Shown: one piece after another, positions 16,921 to 25,013 of the stretch
Layout: every line of letters begins with the position of its first letter
Numbering within the stretch: position 1 is the first letter of the stretch
Assembly: GCA_963710495.1 (NCBI GenBank)
Contig: CAVQAI010000016.1
Span: 248,001-312,000 of the forward strand
From: Bog-756 sp963710495
GTDB lineage: Bacteria; Actinomycetota; Acidimicrobiia; Acidimicrobiales; RAAP-2
Direction: 5' to 3'
Length of the DNA: 64,000 nucleotides
Notes under the pieces: model-generated
The model's database searches: none
What the model saw: only the letters and a program-made list of their open reading frames with translations
Told to the model about the DNA's origin: nothing
Made by a program: the position numbers and the translations under genes

Positions 16921-17381
16921 GGCCAGATCCCCGGTCCGGGCTCTCGGCCCGCCCCTCCCGACAGGGTCCGCGGCCGGGGAGGGCAGAGCAACGAGGCGGG
17001 GCGGGGCGGCCGGAGGAGTGGGCCCGGCAGGGATGGCAGGGACGGCCGGTACGGCGGGGACGGCCGGTGCGGCGGGGACGGCCGGTACGGCGGGCCGGCC
17101 GTTGCGGCGGGACGGGCCGGTGCTGCCGAAGGGGCGGACTCGGTCGGGGCGGCGGGGTCGATCGGAACGGCCGAGACCGGGGGCTCGGCCGGGACCGTGG
17201 TTGCGTCCGGCTGGGGCTCGGCGCCGCCCGCTGCCTCGGCGGGGAGCGGAATCGAGGGCACGGGGACGGGCTCGGGATCCATATCCGTCCTGGCCACGAT
17301 GCTCGGGACACCGATTTCGGGTCGTTCCCCGGCGGGGATCCGGTCAGGAGTGTCGGTGTTGGCCGCCGGTGCGGTGTCCAC
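16921..17381 (-). pseudogene. Frame-shifted candidate N-terminus of the GIY-YIG-like gene
   Basis: A GTG at 17381, 12 nt below the epimerase stop, opens a frame that reads as disordered but coding-like sequence for about 100 residues (MDTAPAANTDTPDRIPAGER, later PEPVPVPSIPLPAEAA). It then passes through tandem PPYRPSPPHRPS repeats and degenerates. The GIY-YIG frame is one phase away and continues open upstream of 16920 without a start codon. A shift inside the GC-rich repeats near 16970-17110 would join them. It could be a true frameshift, an assembly error or coincidence. I see no other gene in this 460-bp stretch. Confidence 0.4.
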
Positions 17382-17392
17382 GCCGCGGCCGG

Positions 17393-17803
17393 CTATTCCT
17401 CAACCAGTTCGATCAACGTGCCGAAGGCGCCCTTGGGGTGGACGAAGGCGACCGTCGTGCCGCGGGAACCTGGCCGCGGCGTCTCGTCGATGACCCGACC
17501 ACCATGGTCCTTGACCGACTGGAGCACCTTCGCACAATTGTCCACTCGGTAGCCCACGTGGTGGATACCCTCACCCTTGTTCGACAGGAACGTGGCCACC
17601 GTCGAGTCGTCCCTGAAAGGGGTGAGCAGCTGGATGTAGCTGTCGGCCACCTTGAGCAGCGCCTCCTCCACCCCGTCCGACTCGATCCGTTCGCGGTGGC
17701 TGACCCGGGCGCCGAAAGTCTCGGCGTAGTAGGCGACGGCGGCGTCGAGGTCGCGCACCGCGATGGCGACATGGTCGATCTCGGTGAGCAAGGGGGCGGT
17801 CAC
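17393..17803 (-). CDS. epi: Methylmalonyl-CoA/ethylmalonyl-CoA epimerase
   Basis: 136-residue VOC-fold enzyme. Metal ligands are visible as the His in EIDHVAIAV, the Glu/Gln region YIQLLTP, the His in GEGIHHVGYRV and the C-terminal Glu in FGTLIELVEE. It inverts the alpha-carbon of methylmalonyl- or ethylmalonyl-CoA so that the (R) form reaches the mutase. The GTG start is 7 nt below the stop of ccr, so the two are cotranscribed, which favours ethylmalonyl-CoA as a substrate. Confidence 0.92.
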   Translation of the reverse strand: MTAPLLTEIDHVAIAVRDLDAAVAYYAETFGARVSHRERIESDGVEEALLKVADSYIQLLTPFRDDSTVATFLSNKGEGIHHVGYRVDNCAKVLQSVKDHGGRVIDETPRPGSRGTTVAFVHPKGAFGTLIELVEE

Positions 17804-17810
17804 CCGGCGC

Positions 17811-19151
17811 TCATGCCCCGTGCCGTCGGAAGAGCGTGATCCGGTCCTCGCCCACCCGTGATCGCAATTCGGGATCCTCGATCCCCAACCCCTCCTCCGG
17901 GGCCAGGCACAGCACACCGATCTTCCCCTCGTGCAGGTTCTGGTGCACCTGGTAGGCGGCGTCGCCCACGGCCTCGAGCGTGTGCACGGCGGAGAGCGGG
18001 GGAAGGATCTTCCCCTCGCACACCAGCTGGTTGGCGTCCCAGGCCTCCCGATAGTTGGCGAAATGGGACCCCTTGATGGTCTTGAGCTTCATCCACAGGT
18101 GGCGGTTGTCGTACTCGATCATGTAGCCGGAGGTGGCCGCGCAGGTCACGATGATCCCACCTCGCTTGGCGGCGAAGACCGACGCCCCCATGGTCTGGCG
18201 GCCCGGGTGCTCGAACACGATGTCGACGTCGTCGCCGACGAGGGCCCGGATGTCCTTGCCCAGACGCCGCCACTCCGACTCGTCCTGGGTGTGCTCGTCC
18301 TTCCAGAACCGGTAGTTGGCCGCCTTCCGGTCGATCACCGCCTCGACGCCGAGGTCGTTGAGAAGCTCCACCTTCTGCGGTGAGGAGACCACGCCGACGG
18401 GGGTGCCCCCGCCGTTGAGGACGTATTGAACGGCATAGGCACCCAGGCCGCCGGACGCCCCCCAGACCAGGACCTTGTCCCCCTGCTTCATCTGGGCGCC
18501 GTGGGTGGAGACCAGCATCCGGTAGGAGGTGGAGTTGCACAGGGCGTTGACCGCCGCCTCCTCCCAGGTGAGGTGGGTGGGCTTCGGCATCAGCTGGTTG
18601 GCCTTGACCACGGCAAGGTCGGCCAGCCCGCCGAAGTTGGTCTCGAACCCCCAGATGCGCTCGTTGTCGGCCAGGATGGAGTCGTCGTGGGCGCTCGGGC
18701 TCTGGTCGTCGACGTAGTTGCAATGGACGGTCACCCTGTCGCCCGCCTTCCACAACCGGACGGCCGAGCCGGTGCGCAGCACGACCCCGGAGGCATCCGA
18801 CCCCACCACGTGGTAGTCGAGGGCATGGCGCTTGCCCCACTTGCTCTCCTTGCCCAGGCGGTCGAGAAAGCCGAACGTGGGCAGGGGCTCGAAGATGGAC
18901 GTCCAGACGGTGTTGAAGTTGATGGCGCTGGCCATCACGGCCACGTAGGCCTCGTCGGGAGCAAGCTCGGGAACGGCCACGTCCCCCACGTGGAGCGACT
19001 TCCTCGGATCCTTGTCGCTGGACTCGAGCCCGTCGAACATGGCGACCTCGTCGCGTCGGACGAAAGCCGCCCGGTACGACTCCGGTAGGGGGATGGCGGC
19101 GATCTCGTCGCCGGACGCGCCCGATTGGATGGCTGACAGAAACTCCTGCAT
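17811..19151 (-). CDS. ccr: Crotonyl-CoA carboxylase/reductase
   Basis: 446-residue zinc-less MDR enzyme that reductively carboxylates crotonyl-CoA with CO2 and NADPH to ethylmalonyl-CoA, the signature enzyme of the ethylmalonyl-CoA pathway. The characteristic N-terminus (SYRAAFVRRDEVAMFDG) and core (VLVWGASGGLGAYAVQY) are present. The residues known to hold CO2 in the Kitasatospora enzyme are recognisable: Asn in INFNTVW, Phe-Glu in WGFETNFGG and His in FEHPGRQT. Start is the ATG at 19151, 8 nt after TATCCT; an upstream extension is Arg/Pro-rich and unlikely to be translated. Directly upstream of the epimerase. Confidence 0.96.
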   Translation of the reverse strand: MQEFLSAIQSGASGDEIAAIPLPESYRAAFVRRDEVAMFDGLESSDKDPRKSLHVGDVAVPELAPDEAYVAVMASAINFNTVWTSIFEPLPTFGFLDRLGKESKWGKRHALDYHVVGSDASGVVLRTGSAVRLWKAGDRVTVHCNYVDDQSPSAHDDSILADNERIWGFETNFGGLADLAVVKANQLMPKPTHLTWEEAAVNALCNSTSYRMLVSTHGAQMKQGDKVLVWGASGGLGAYAVQYVLNGGGTPVGVVSSPQKVELLNDLGVEAVIDRKAANYRFWKDEHTQDESEWRRLGKDIRALVGDDVDIVFEHPGRQTMGASVFAAKRGGIIVTCAATSGYMIEYDNRHLWMKLKTIKGSHFANYREAWDANQLVCEGKILPPLSAVHTLEAVGDAAYQVHQNLHEGKIGVLCLAPEEGLGIEDPELRSRVGEDRITLFRRHGA

Positions 19152-19159
19152 GGGATGCG

Positions 19160-19165
19160 AGGATA
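19160..19165 (-). promoter_or_regulatory. -10 box TATCCT of the ccr-epi operon
   Basis: TATCCT on the minus strand, 8 nt before the ccr ATG, giving a leaderless message. Confidence 0.6.
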
Positions 19166-19491
19166 GCCCGCCCGCCCCGGACCGAAATGGGGCGACGACG
19201 CGGCATTGGGGGTCTCCGGCCGGCCGATCGACGGCGTGATCAGGGTGGGCTCGGCCGGCCGCGCGCCCGGTGGTCGGGCCCGCTCCCCGGGCCGACGAAA
19301 CCCGTGCTTCAGCCGGAGGCGGCGGTGGGTCGGGGGCCCCGGGCGAAAGCCGGATTTTCAAACCACGTCCGGTCTCAGCCCAAGTCGTCTGGTCGCGAAA
19401 CCGGCCGGGGCAATAGCATGGTCCCGGTTATTCGTGGCGGCCCGATGGGGGGATCGCCGCCTGATCAGGCCAGCAGGCCGCGGAGGTCGTC
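19166..19491. promoter_or_regulatory. Divergent intergenic region between ccr and the thiolase gene
   Basis: No gene seen. It holds a possible plus-strand -10 TAGCAT at 19414-19419, which would give a leader of about 65 nt ending in GGAGG before the thiolase ATG. Shared regulation of the two transcripts is possible because both serve C4 acyl-CoA metabolism. Confidence 0.4.
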
Positions 19492-20676
19492 ATGTCCGGA
19501 ACCGTCATCGTCGCAGGGGCCCGAACCCCGATTGGCAAGCTCTCGGGGGCCCTCGGTGGCTTTGCCGCCACTGAGCTGGGCGGATTTGCCATCGCGGCCG
19601 CGCTGGACCGGGCCGGGGTCAAGCCGGAGCAGGTCGACTACGTCTTCATGGGACAAGTGCTCCAGGCCGGTGCCGGCCAGATCACGGCGCGGCAGGCCGC
19701 GACCAAGGCGGGCGTGGCGCTGGACGTGCCGGCGACCACCGTCAACAAGGTGTGCCTGTCCGGGTTGAACACCATCTACCTGGCCGACCTCCTGATCAAC
19801 GCCGGCGAGGCCGACATCGTGGTGGCCGGCGGCATGGAATCCATGACCCAGGCTCCCTACCTGCTTCCGGGGGCGCGGGGTGGCTACCGGCTCGGGGACG
19901 CCACCGTCGTCGACTCGATGATGTACGACGGCTTGTTCTGTGCCTTCGACCAGTGCGCCATGGGGCTCGGGACCGAGCGGTACAACGGGGCCGACGGCGT
20001 GTCACGCGAGCGCCAAGATGCGTTCAGCGCCCTCTCCCACGAGCGCGCCGCCGCCGCAGCCAAGGACGGCCGGTTCGCCGACGAGATCATCCCGGTCAAC
20101 GTGCCCCAGCGGAAAGGCGACCCCATCGTCGTCGACACCGACGAGGGTGTGCGCCCGGAGACCACGGTGGAATCGCTCGGCAAGCTGCGCCCCGCCTTCG
20201 ACAAGAGCGGCACCATCACCGCCGGCAACGCCTCCCAGATCTCCGACGGTGGCGCCGCGGTCATCGTGATGTCCAAGGCCAAGGCGGACGAGCTCGGGGT
20301 GACCCCGCTCGGCGAACTGGTCAGCTACGGCCAGGTGGCAGGCCCCAGCCCGTCCCTCCTCCACCAGCCGTCCCACGCCATCACCGTGGCACTGGAGAAG
20401 GCCGGGCTGAAGACCGGCGACATCGACCTGTTCGAGATCAACGAGGCCTTCGCCGCCGTCGGGCTCGCCTCGGCCGACGACCTCGGCATCGGGGAGGACA
20501 AGGTCAACGTCAACGGTGGGGCCATCGCCCTCGGCCATCCGGTCGGCATGTCGGGCACCCGCGTGGCCCTCACCGCCTTGCTGGAGCTCAAGCGGCGCGG
20601 CGGGGGCACGGCTGCGGTCGCCCTCTGTGGTGGTGGCGGCCAAGGTGACGCCGCCGTCCTGCGCAGCATCGCCTGA
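19492..20676 (+). CDS. phaA: Acetyl-CoA C-acetyltransferase (thiolase)
   Basis: 394 residues, typical of biosynthetic thiolases. The acyl-accepting cysteine is Cys88 in NKVCLSGLNTI. The active-site NEAFAAV, GGAIALGHPVGMSGTR (His) and the second cysteine in VALCGGGGQG are all present. It condenses two acetyl-CoA to acetoacetyl-CoA, feeding hbd and ccr in this neighbourhood. The ATG follows GGAGG at 5 nt. The degradative direction cannot be excluded. Confidence 0.95.
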   Translation: MSGTVIVAGARTPIGKLSGALGGFAATELGGFAIAAALDRAGVKPEQVDYVFMGQVLQAGAGQITARQAATKAGVALDVPATTVNKVCLSGLNTIYLADLLINAGEADIVVAGGMESMTQAPYLLPGARGGYRLGDATVVDSMMYDGLFCAFDQCAMGLGTERYNGADGVSRERQDAFSALSHERAAAAAKDGRFADEIIPVNVPQRKGDPIVVDTDEGVRPETTVESLGKLRPAFDKSGTITAGNASQISDGGAAVIVMSKAKADELGVTPLGELVSYGQVAGPSPSLLHQPSHAITVALEKAGLKTGDIDLFEINEAFAAVGLASADDLGIGEDKVNVNGGAIALGHPVGMSGTRVALTALLELKRRGGGTAAVALCGGGGQGDAAVLRSIA

Positions 20677-20791
20677 GCCCACCGGTCGCGGTCCCAGCGC
20701 GGTCGCGGCCCCACCTGAGCCGGCCCATCGCGTCCTCATCCGAGCCGGCCGGCGCGGCCCTCGCTACCAGACGCCGCCGGTCGTGACGCAA

Positions 20792-20797
20792 TACGGT
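20792..20797 (+). promoter_or_regulatory. -10 box TACGGT upstream of mscL
   Basis: TACGGT lies 7 nt before an in-frame ATG at 20805. A transcript starting there would be either leaderless from that ATG or carry a 48-nt leader with a GGGAGG site for the ATG at 20853. Confidence 0.45.
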
Positions 20798-20852
20798 GGC
20801 CGTGATGTCGCGGCGCGAACGGGCGCCGCCGCGAGCCACGGGAGGCCGGCAA

Positions 20853-21275
20853 ATGAAGGGGTTCAAGAACTTCCTGATGCAGGGGGACCTGATCGTCATT
20901 GCGGTCGGTCTGGTGGTTGCGCTTGCGTTCAGCACGCTCATCAAAGCCTTCACCGACTCGATCATCACCCCGCTGGTGAACGCGGCCCAGGGGGGCGGAC
21001 CGAACTCGATGGGCCTCGGATGGACGATCAACGGTCAGCGGATCACGGTCGGTGCGTTCATCTCGGCCGTCGTGTACTTCATCATCTTCATGGCCGTGAT
21101 CTACCTCGTCCTGGTCGTGCCCTACCGGGCCTACATGCGAAGGAAGGGGGCCACCGTCTTCGGTCCCCCTCCGGACACCAAGACGTGCCCCCAATGCCTG
21201 TCGGACGACCTACCCGTGGCGGCGATCAAGTGCCGGCACTGTGCAAGCGTCGTCTCGGAATCGGGCACCGGCTGA
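20853..21275 (+). CDS. mscL: Large-conductance mechanosensitive channel with C-terminal zinc ribbon
   Basis: 140 residues. The N-terminus MKGFKNFLMQGDLIVIAVGL and the first membrane helix with IITPLVNAAQGG are classic MscL; the second helix is VVYFIIFMAVIYLVLVV. Instead of the usual charged C-terminal helix, residues about 105-135 hold CPQC and, 14 residues later, CRHC, a zinc-ribbon pattern. The channel should release solutes on osmotic downshock. I use the ATG with GGGAGG 8 nt upstream because it gives the canonical N-terminus; a 16-residue longer form from 20805 is possible. Confidence 0.9.
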   Translation: MKGFKNFLMQGDLIVIAVGLVVALAFSTLIKAFTDSIITPLVNAAQGGGPNSMGLGWTINGQRITVGAFISAVVYFIIFMAVIYLVLVVPYRAYMRRKGATVFGPPPDTKTCPQCLSDDLPVAAIKCRHCASVVSESGTG

Positions 21276-21305
21276 GGCCCCGGATGAGTGCCGGCCGGCG
21301 GCGGG

Positions 21306-21881
21306 TCAGTACGGCGGCTTGAACAAGCCCTCGAGTGACGCGCTGTCCGGTGCGACGTCCTTCCAGGAGTCGATGGGCAAGGCCAGAACGGCCAGGGCAC
21401 ACGTGGGGAAGCCGTGCCCGTCGAGCCGTCCACGGTCGCTCCCCGGCCCGTCCCCCTCGGCGTCGACGAGCAGCTCCCGGACCAGGTCGAACATCGTTGG
21501 GTTGTGTCCGATCAGAAGCGCGCTCTCGACTCCCCGGTCGACTTCCCGCAAGGTCTGCAGCACCTCCTCGACATCGGCCCCGTAGAGGGACCGGTACGAC
21601 TCGAGTGGGAGCCGGTTGGAGAGCGCCTTCACCATCAGGCGGGCGGTCTGCCGGGTCCGAACGGCCGACGAGCAGATGGCGAGGTCCGGCCGGCGGGCTC
21701 CCTCGAGCCCGAGTACCGGCGACTCCTCGGCCAGCCGCTTCCCCAGAGCCGAGGCGTCGCGGCGGCCGCGGGCCGTCAGCGGCCGTTCCCGGTCACCGCC
21801 TCCCCACGGCGCATCGGAGGCCGCCTTGCCGTGCCGGAGGATCCAGAGGTACCGAAAACCCCCCTTGACGGTCTTCGGCAT
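21306..21881 (-). CDS. sixA: Phosphohistidine phosphatase SixA-like (histidine phosphatase superfamily)
   Basis: 191 residues. YLWILRHGKAASDAPWGGGD carries the catalytic RHG histidine, SSAVRTRQTARL the second arginine, and LLIGHNPTMFDLV the second histidine. The RHGKA form and short length match SixA, which removes phosphate from histidine phosphotransfer proteins. A more general small phosphatase role is also possible. Convergent with mscL, 30 nt apart. Confidence 0.85.
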   Translation of the reverse strand: MPKTVKGGFRYLWILRHGKAASDAPWGGGDRERPLTARGRRDASALGKRLAEESPVLGLEGARRPDLAICSSAVRTRQTARLMVKALSNRLPLESYRSLYGADVEEVLQTLREVDRGVESALLIGHNPTMFDLVRELLVDAEGDGPGSDRGRLDGHGFPTCALAVLALPIDSWKDVAPDSASLEGLFKPPY

Positions 21882-22058
21882 ACCCCCATGGTGCCCCAGC
21901 CGGCCCGGGCCTGCCGGGGGAGACGGTGCGGCCGGAAAGGGCCACGCTGCAGGGGACAACCATTCGAGGGCGGATCACGTTCGCCTCCGCGCCGGTCGGT
22001 CCGGCACCCGCCGCCGGCCCGAGTCCGGAGGTCGGCCGCCCCGGATCCAGGCCTGCGG

Positions 22059-22664
22059 CTAGGCCTCCACCTCGCGCCGACCCTCGAGGGCCCGACCGAG
22101 GGTGAGCTCATCGGCATACTCGAGGTCCCCGCCCACCGGGAGGCCGCTGGCGATCCGCGTCACGGACAGACCCATCGGTTTCAACAGCCGGGCCAGGTAC
22201 ATGGCGGTGGCTTCACCCTCGAGGTTGGGGTTGGTGCAGAGGATGACCTCCTTGATCCCCTCTCGATCCACCCGTTCGAGCAGCTCGCGGATCCGAAGCT
22301 GCTCGGGGCCGATTCCCTCGATGGGATTGAGGGCGCCCTGGAGCACGTGGTACTTGCCCGAGAACTCTCCGGTCTTCTCGACCGAGACGATGTCACGGGG
22401 GTCCTCGACCACGCACACCGACGTGGCCTCCCGCCGGTCGTCGGCGCAGATGGCGCACAGCCCGCCCTCGGCCACGTTGAAGCAGCGGGGGCAGAGGGTG
22501 ATCCGCTCCTTCACCGCCACGATGGCCTCGGCCAGCCGGGTGGCGTCCTCGGGCGCCACCCGCAACAGGTGGAAGGTGATGCGCTGCGCCGACTTGGGGC
22601 CGATGCCGGGCAGGCGGCCCAGCTCGTCGATGAGGGCCTGGAGGGGCCCCGAGAAGATGGCCAC
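22059..22664 (-). CDS. recR: Recombination mediator RecR
   Basis: 201 residues. It has the N-terminal helix-hairpin-helix (RLPGIGPKSAQRITFHLL), the C4 zinc finger (CPRCFNVAEGGLCAIC), the Toprim domain (VCVVEDPRDIVSVE, then NPNLEGEATAMYLA) and the Walker-like C-terminus. It acts with RecF/RecO to load RecA at gaps. The GTG start immediately follows the dnaX stop codon, the widespread dnaX-recR pairing. Confidence 0.97.
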   Translation of the reverse strand: MAIFSGPLQALIDELGRLPGIGPKSAQRITFHLLRVAPEDATRLAEAIVAVKERITLCPRCFNVAEGGLCAICADDRREATSVCVVEDPRDIVSVEKTGEFSGKYHVLQGALNPIEGIGPEQLRIRELLERVDREGIKEVILCTNPNLEGEATAMYLARLLKPMGLSVTRIASGLPVGGDLEYADELTLGRALEGRREVEA

Positions 22665-24761
22665 CTACGTCACCTCTTCGGCACCGGGAAAGGCCTGGAG
22701 CACCCGGTGGTGGGCCGAGTTGTCGACCACCGCCACCTCCCCGAGCTCGGACTCGTCGAAGGCCGAGAGATCCTCGGCGACATCGGCCTCGTCACCGGCC
22801 GGTGCGGAGGAAGAGGCCGGGGCGGCCCTGGCCGCACCGCCGGGCCCGGCTCCGGGAGGACCGGTTGTCGGAGGGTCGCCTGCCCCCGGGGGGGCGGGCC
22901 CGCGCTCGGGTGCCGGGGACCGGCGCACCGGGTCCTGCGGCCCCCCTTCGGCGCCGGGGTCGACGACCAGATCGAGCCGGACGGGGCAGTCGAAATGGGA
23001 CGACAGCGCTTGCTCGACCTCGGGGCGGAGCTCCTCGCACCGGGTCCGGTGGATCTCGTTGGGCAGGCCGAACCGGGCGCGGCCGTCCGAGGCGCCCATG
23101 AACCGACCGGCCTGGAAGAGCGCTTTGGCTTTCGGTCGCAGCCGGCCGATGATGTGGTCACCCCAGGCCTGGACCAGCTGGTCGCGGTCGGGGAACGAGC
23201 CGGTCGGCGAGCCCGTCCCCGGCGCGTCCGGTGGGGATGGCTCGGCCGCCTGGGAGGGTTCGCTCTCGACCGATGGTGGTTCATCGACCGGGCCGTCGGC
23301 GGAGTCGGGCCCGGCCGTCGTCGTCTCCGGCCCCGGGGCGGCGGCCGCCTGCCGGCGGACGGCGCCGACCGTCCGGCGTGGACCGGTCGGTGCCGGGGCC
23401 GCGGCGTCGCCGGACGGAGGTTCACCGGCCGCCGGCGTTTCCGGCAGCGTCGTATCCGGGTGTGCCACCTCCCGGTGGGCGGCCTCGGGGCCGGCCCGAG
23501 CCCGGGCCGATGGCGCGGGGGGCGCCGCAGCTGCGGGGGACGCCGGAGATACTGCAGGCGCCGGGGTTGTCGATGGGGCGGACGGGGCGGAGGGAGCGGT
23601 GGCGGCCGGGCCCGGATGGGTGGCCGAGGCACCGGGCGATCCGCCGCGCCCCGCCTCCAGGCGCTCGATGCGGGCCAGCAGAGCTTCCGGGGTGACGTCG
23701 GCCTCCGGATGGGCCAGCCGGATGAGGGCGACCTCGAGGTTGACCCGGGGATCGGGGGCCTCCCGCATCGACACCTGGGACAGGCCCAGCACCTCGAGGG
23801 CCCGGACCAGCCCGGCCAGCCCGACCCGCTCAGAGGTGGCGGCCAGGGACGCCCGCTCCGACCCGGCCACCGAGACCAGTTCGGGCGCGACCAGCACCAA
23901 AAAGCCCTGCCGGAGGTGATCGAGCAGGTCACCGGCCAGCTGCTGGGGGCTGTAACCGGCGGAGACGAGCTGGGCCACGGCGGCCAGGGCACGACCGGCG
24001 TCGCGTTCGGCCAGCGACTCGACGATCTCGTCCAGCTCGGGCAAGTCGTCGTCGACCGAATCGGAGGCCACCACCTGGTCGAGGACGGAGAGCGCGTCCC
24101 GGGCCGACCCCCGGCCACGGCGCACGGCCAGGGCCAGGGCCTCGTCGGGCACGTCCAGTCCCGCCTCCCGGCGCACCTGGTCGAGCAAGTCGTTGAGGAC
24201 CTCTGGTCCGAGGAGGCGGAACTCGAAGTGCTGGGTCCGGCTGCGGATGGTGGGGAGCACCTTCTGCGGGTCGGTGGTGGCCAGCACGAAGACCACGTGC
24301 GGGGGCGGCTCCTCCAGGGTCTTGAGCAGGGCGTTCGATGCCGCCGTGGAGAGCATGTGGACCTCGTCGACGATGTAGACCTTCTGCCGGCCGGGGGTCC
24401 CGAGGGCCGCCCGCGCCACCAGGTCTCGCATGGCCTCGACCCCGTTGTGAGAAGCGGCGTCGAGCTCGTGGACGTCGAGGGACGAGCCGCGGGCGATCTC
24501 CACACAGGACGGGCACACTCCGCACGGCTCGCCGTCCTGGAGGTCGGTGCAGTTGAGGGCCATGGCCAGGATCCGGGCGGTCGAGGTCTTGCCCGTGCCC
24601 CGGGGCCCGCTGAAGAGGTAGGCATGGGCCACCCGCCCGTCCCGGACGGCGTTCCGCAGGGCCAGGACGACGTGGTCCTGGCCGCGCACCCCGGCGAAGG
24701 TGGCGGGCCGGAACCGTCGATAGAGCGACTGGTACGGGGTGTCGACAGGTTCGACGGTCAC
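22665..24761 (-). CDS. dnaX: DNA polymerase III subunits gamma/tau
   Basis: About 698 residues from the GTG at 24761. The AAA+ clamp-loader ATPase begins PYQSLYRRFRPATFAGVRGQ, with Walker A FSGPRGTGKTSTARIL, the zinc-binding CGVCPSC, Walker B VYIVDEVHMLS and the SRC-like sensor TIRSRTQHFEFR. A long Pro/Ala/Thr-rich linker (about 370-540) separates it from the tau C-terminal region that contacts the polymerase. No obvious slippage heptamer for a shorter gamma form was noticed. The leaderless -10 fixes the start. Confidence 0.96.
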   Translation of the reverse strand: MTVEPVDTPYQSLYRRFRPATFAGVRGQDHVVLALRNAVRDGRVAHAYLFSGPRGTGKTSTARILAMALNCTDLQDGEPCGVCPSCVEIARGSSLDVHELDAASHNGVEAMRDLVARAALGTPGRQKVYIVDEVHMLSTAASNALLKTLEEPPPHVVFVLATTDPQKVLPTIRSRTQHFEFRLLGPEVLNDLLDQVRREAGLDVPDEALALAVRRGRGSARDALSVLDQVVASDSVDDDLPELDEIVESLAERDAGRALAAVAQLVSAGYSPQQLAGDLLDHLRQGFLVLVAPELVSVAGSERASLAATSERVGLAGLVRALEVLGLSQVSMREAPDPRVNLEVALIRLAHPEADVTPEALLARIERLEAGRGGSPGASATHPGPAATAPSAPSAPSTTPAPAVSPASPAAAAPPAPSARARAGPEAAHREVAHPDTTLPETPAAGEPPSGDAAAPAPTGPRRTVGAVRRQAAAAPGPETTTAGPDSADGPVDEPPSVESEPSQAAEPSPPDAPGTGSPTGSFPDRDQLVQAWGDHIIGRLRPKAKALFQAGRFMGASDGRARFGLPNEIHRTRCEELRPEVEQALSSHFDCPVRLDLVVDPGAEGGPQDPVRRSPAPERGPAPPGAGDPPTTGPPGAGPGGAARAAPASSSAPAGDEADVAEDLSAFDESELGEVAVVDNSAHHRVLQAFPGAEEVT

Positions 24762-24768
24762 CCGGGCG

Positions 24769-24774
24769 AGCCTA
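24769..24774 (-). promoter_or_regulatory. -10 box TAGGCT of dnaX-recR
   Basis: TAGGCT on the minus strand, 7 nt before the dnaX GTG. Confidence 0.55.
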
Positions 24775-25013
24775 CCGGTGGGCGTGCCCCTCTCCGGAGC
24801 CCTGGGGGCCTTTCCCGTCCATGGCCAGCGCGCGACGAGTAGCACCGAGAGCGGTCGTCGCAAACGGCGTTCCCGACGGACTACGCACCGGCCGGCCACG
24901 TTAGGTGTTGGTCCCTTCCCAACCCGATTGGGCCCATGGTACGTTCAGCTCTTCTTATCCGGCTCTCATATTGCGGAAGCTTCATCAGGGGCAGAAGTCC
25001 GAGGGGGATGATC

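Noticed and set aside
19492..20676. Thiolase considered as a fatty-acid degradation enzyme only
   Set aside because: Not excluded biochemically, but its position beside ccr and near hbd and ecm makes the biosynthetic condensation the simpler reading.
21414..24842. A 1,142-codon plus-strand open frame opposite dnaX, recR and sixA
   Set aside because: It has the composition of antisense high-GC DNA, no recognisable domain, and lies over three well-supported minus-strand genes.
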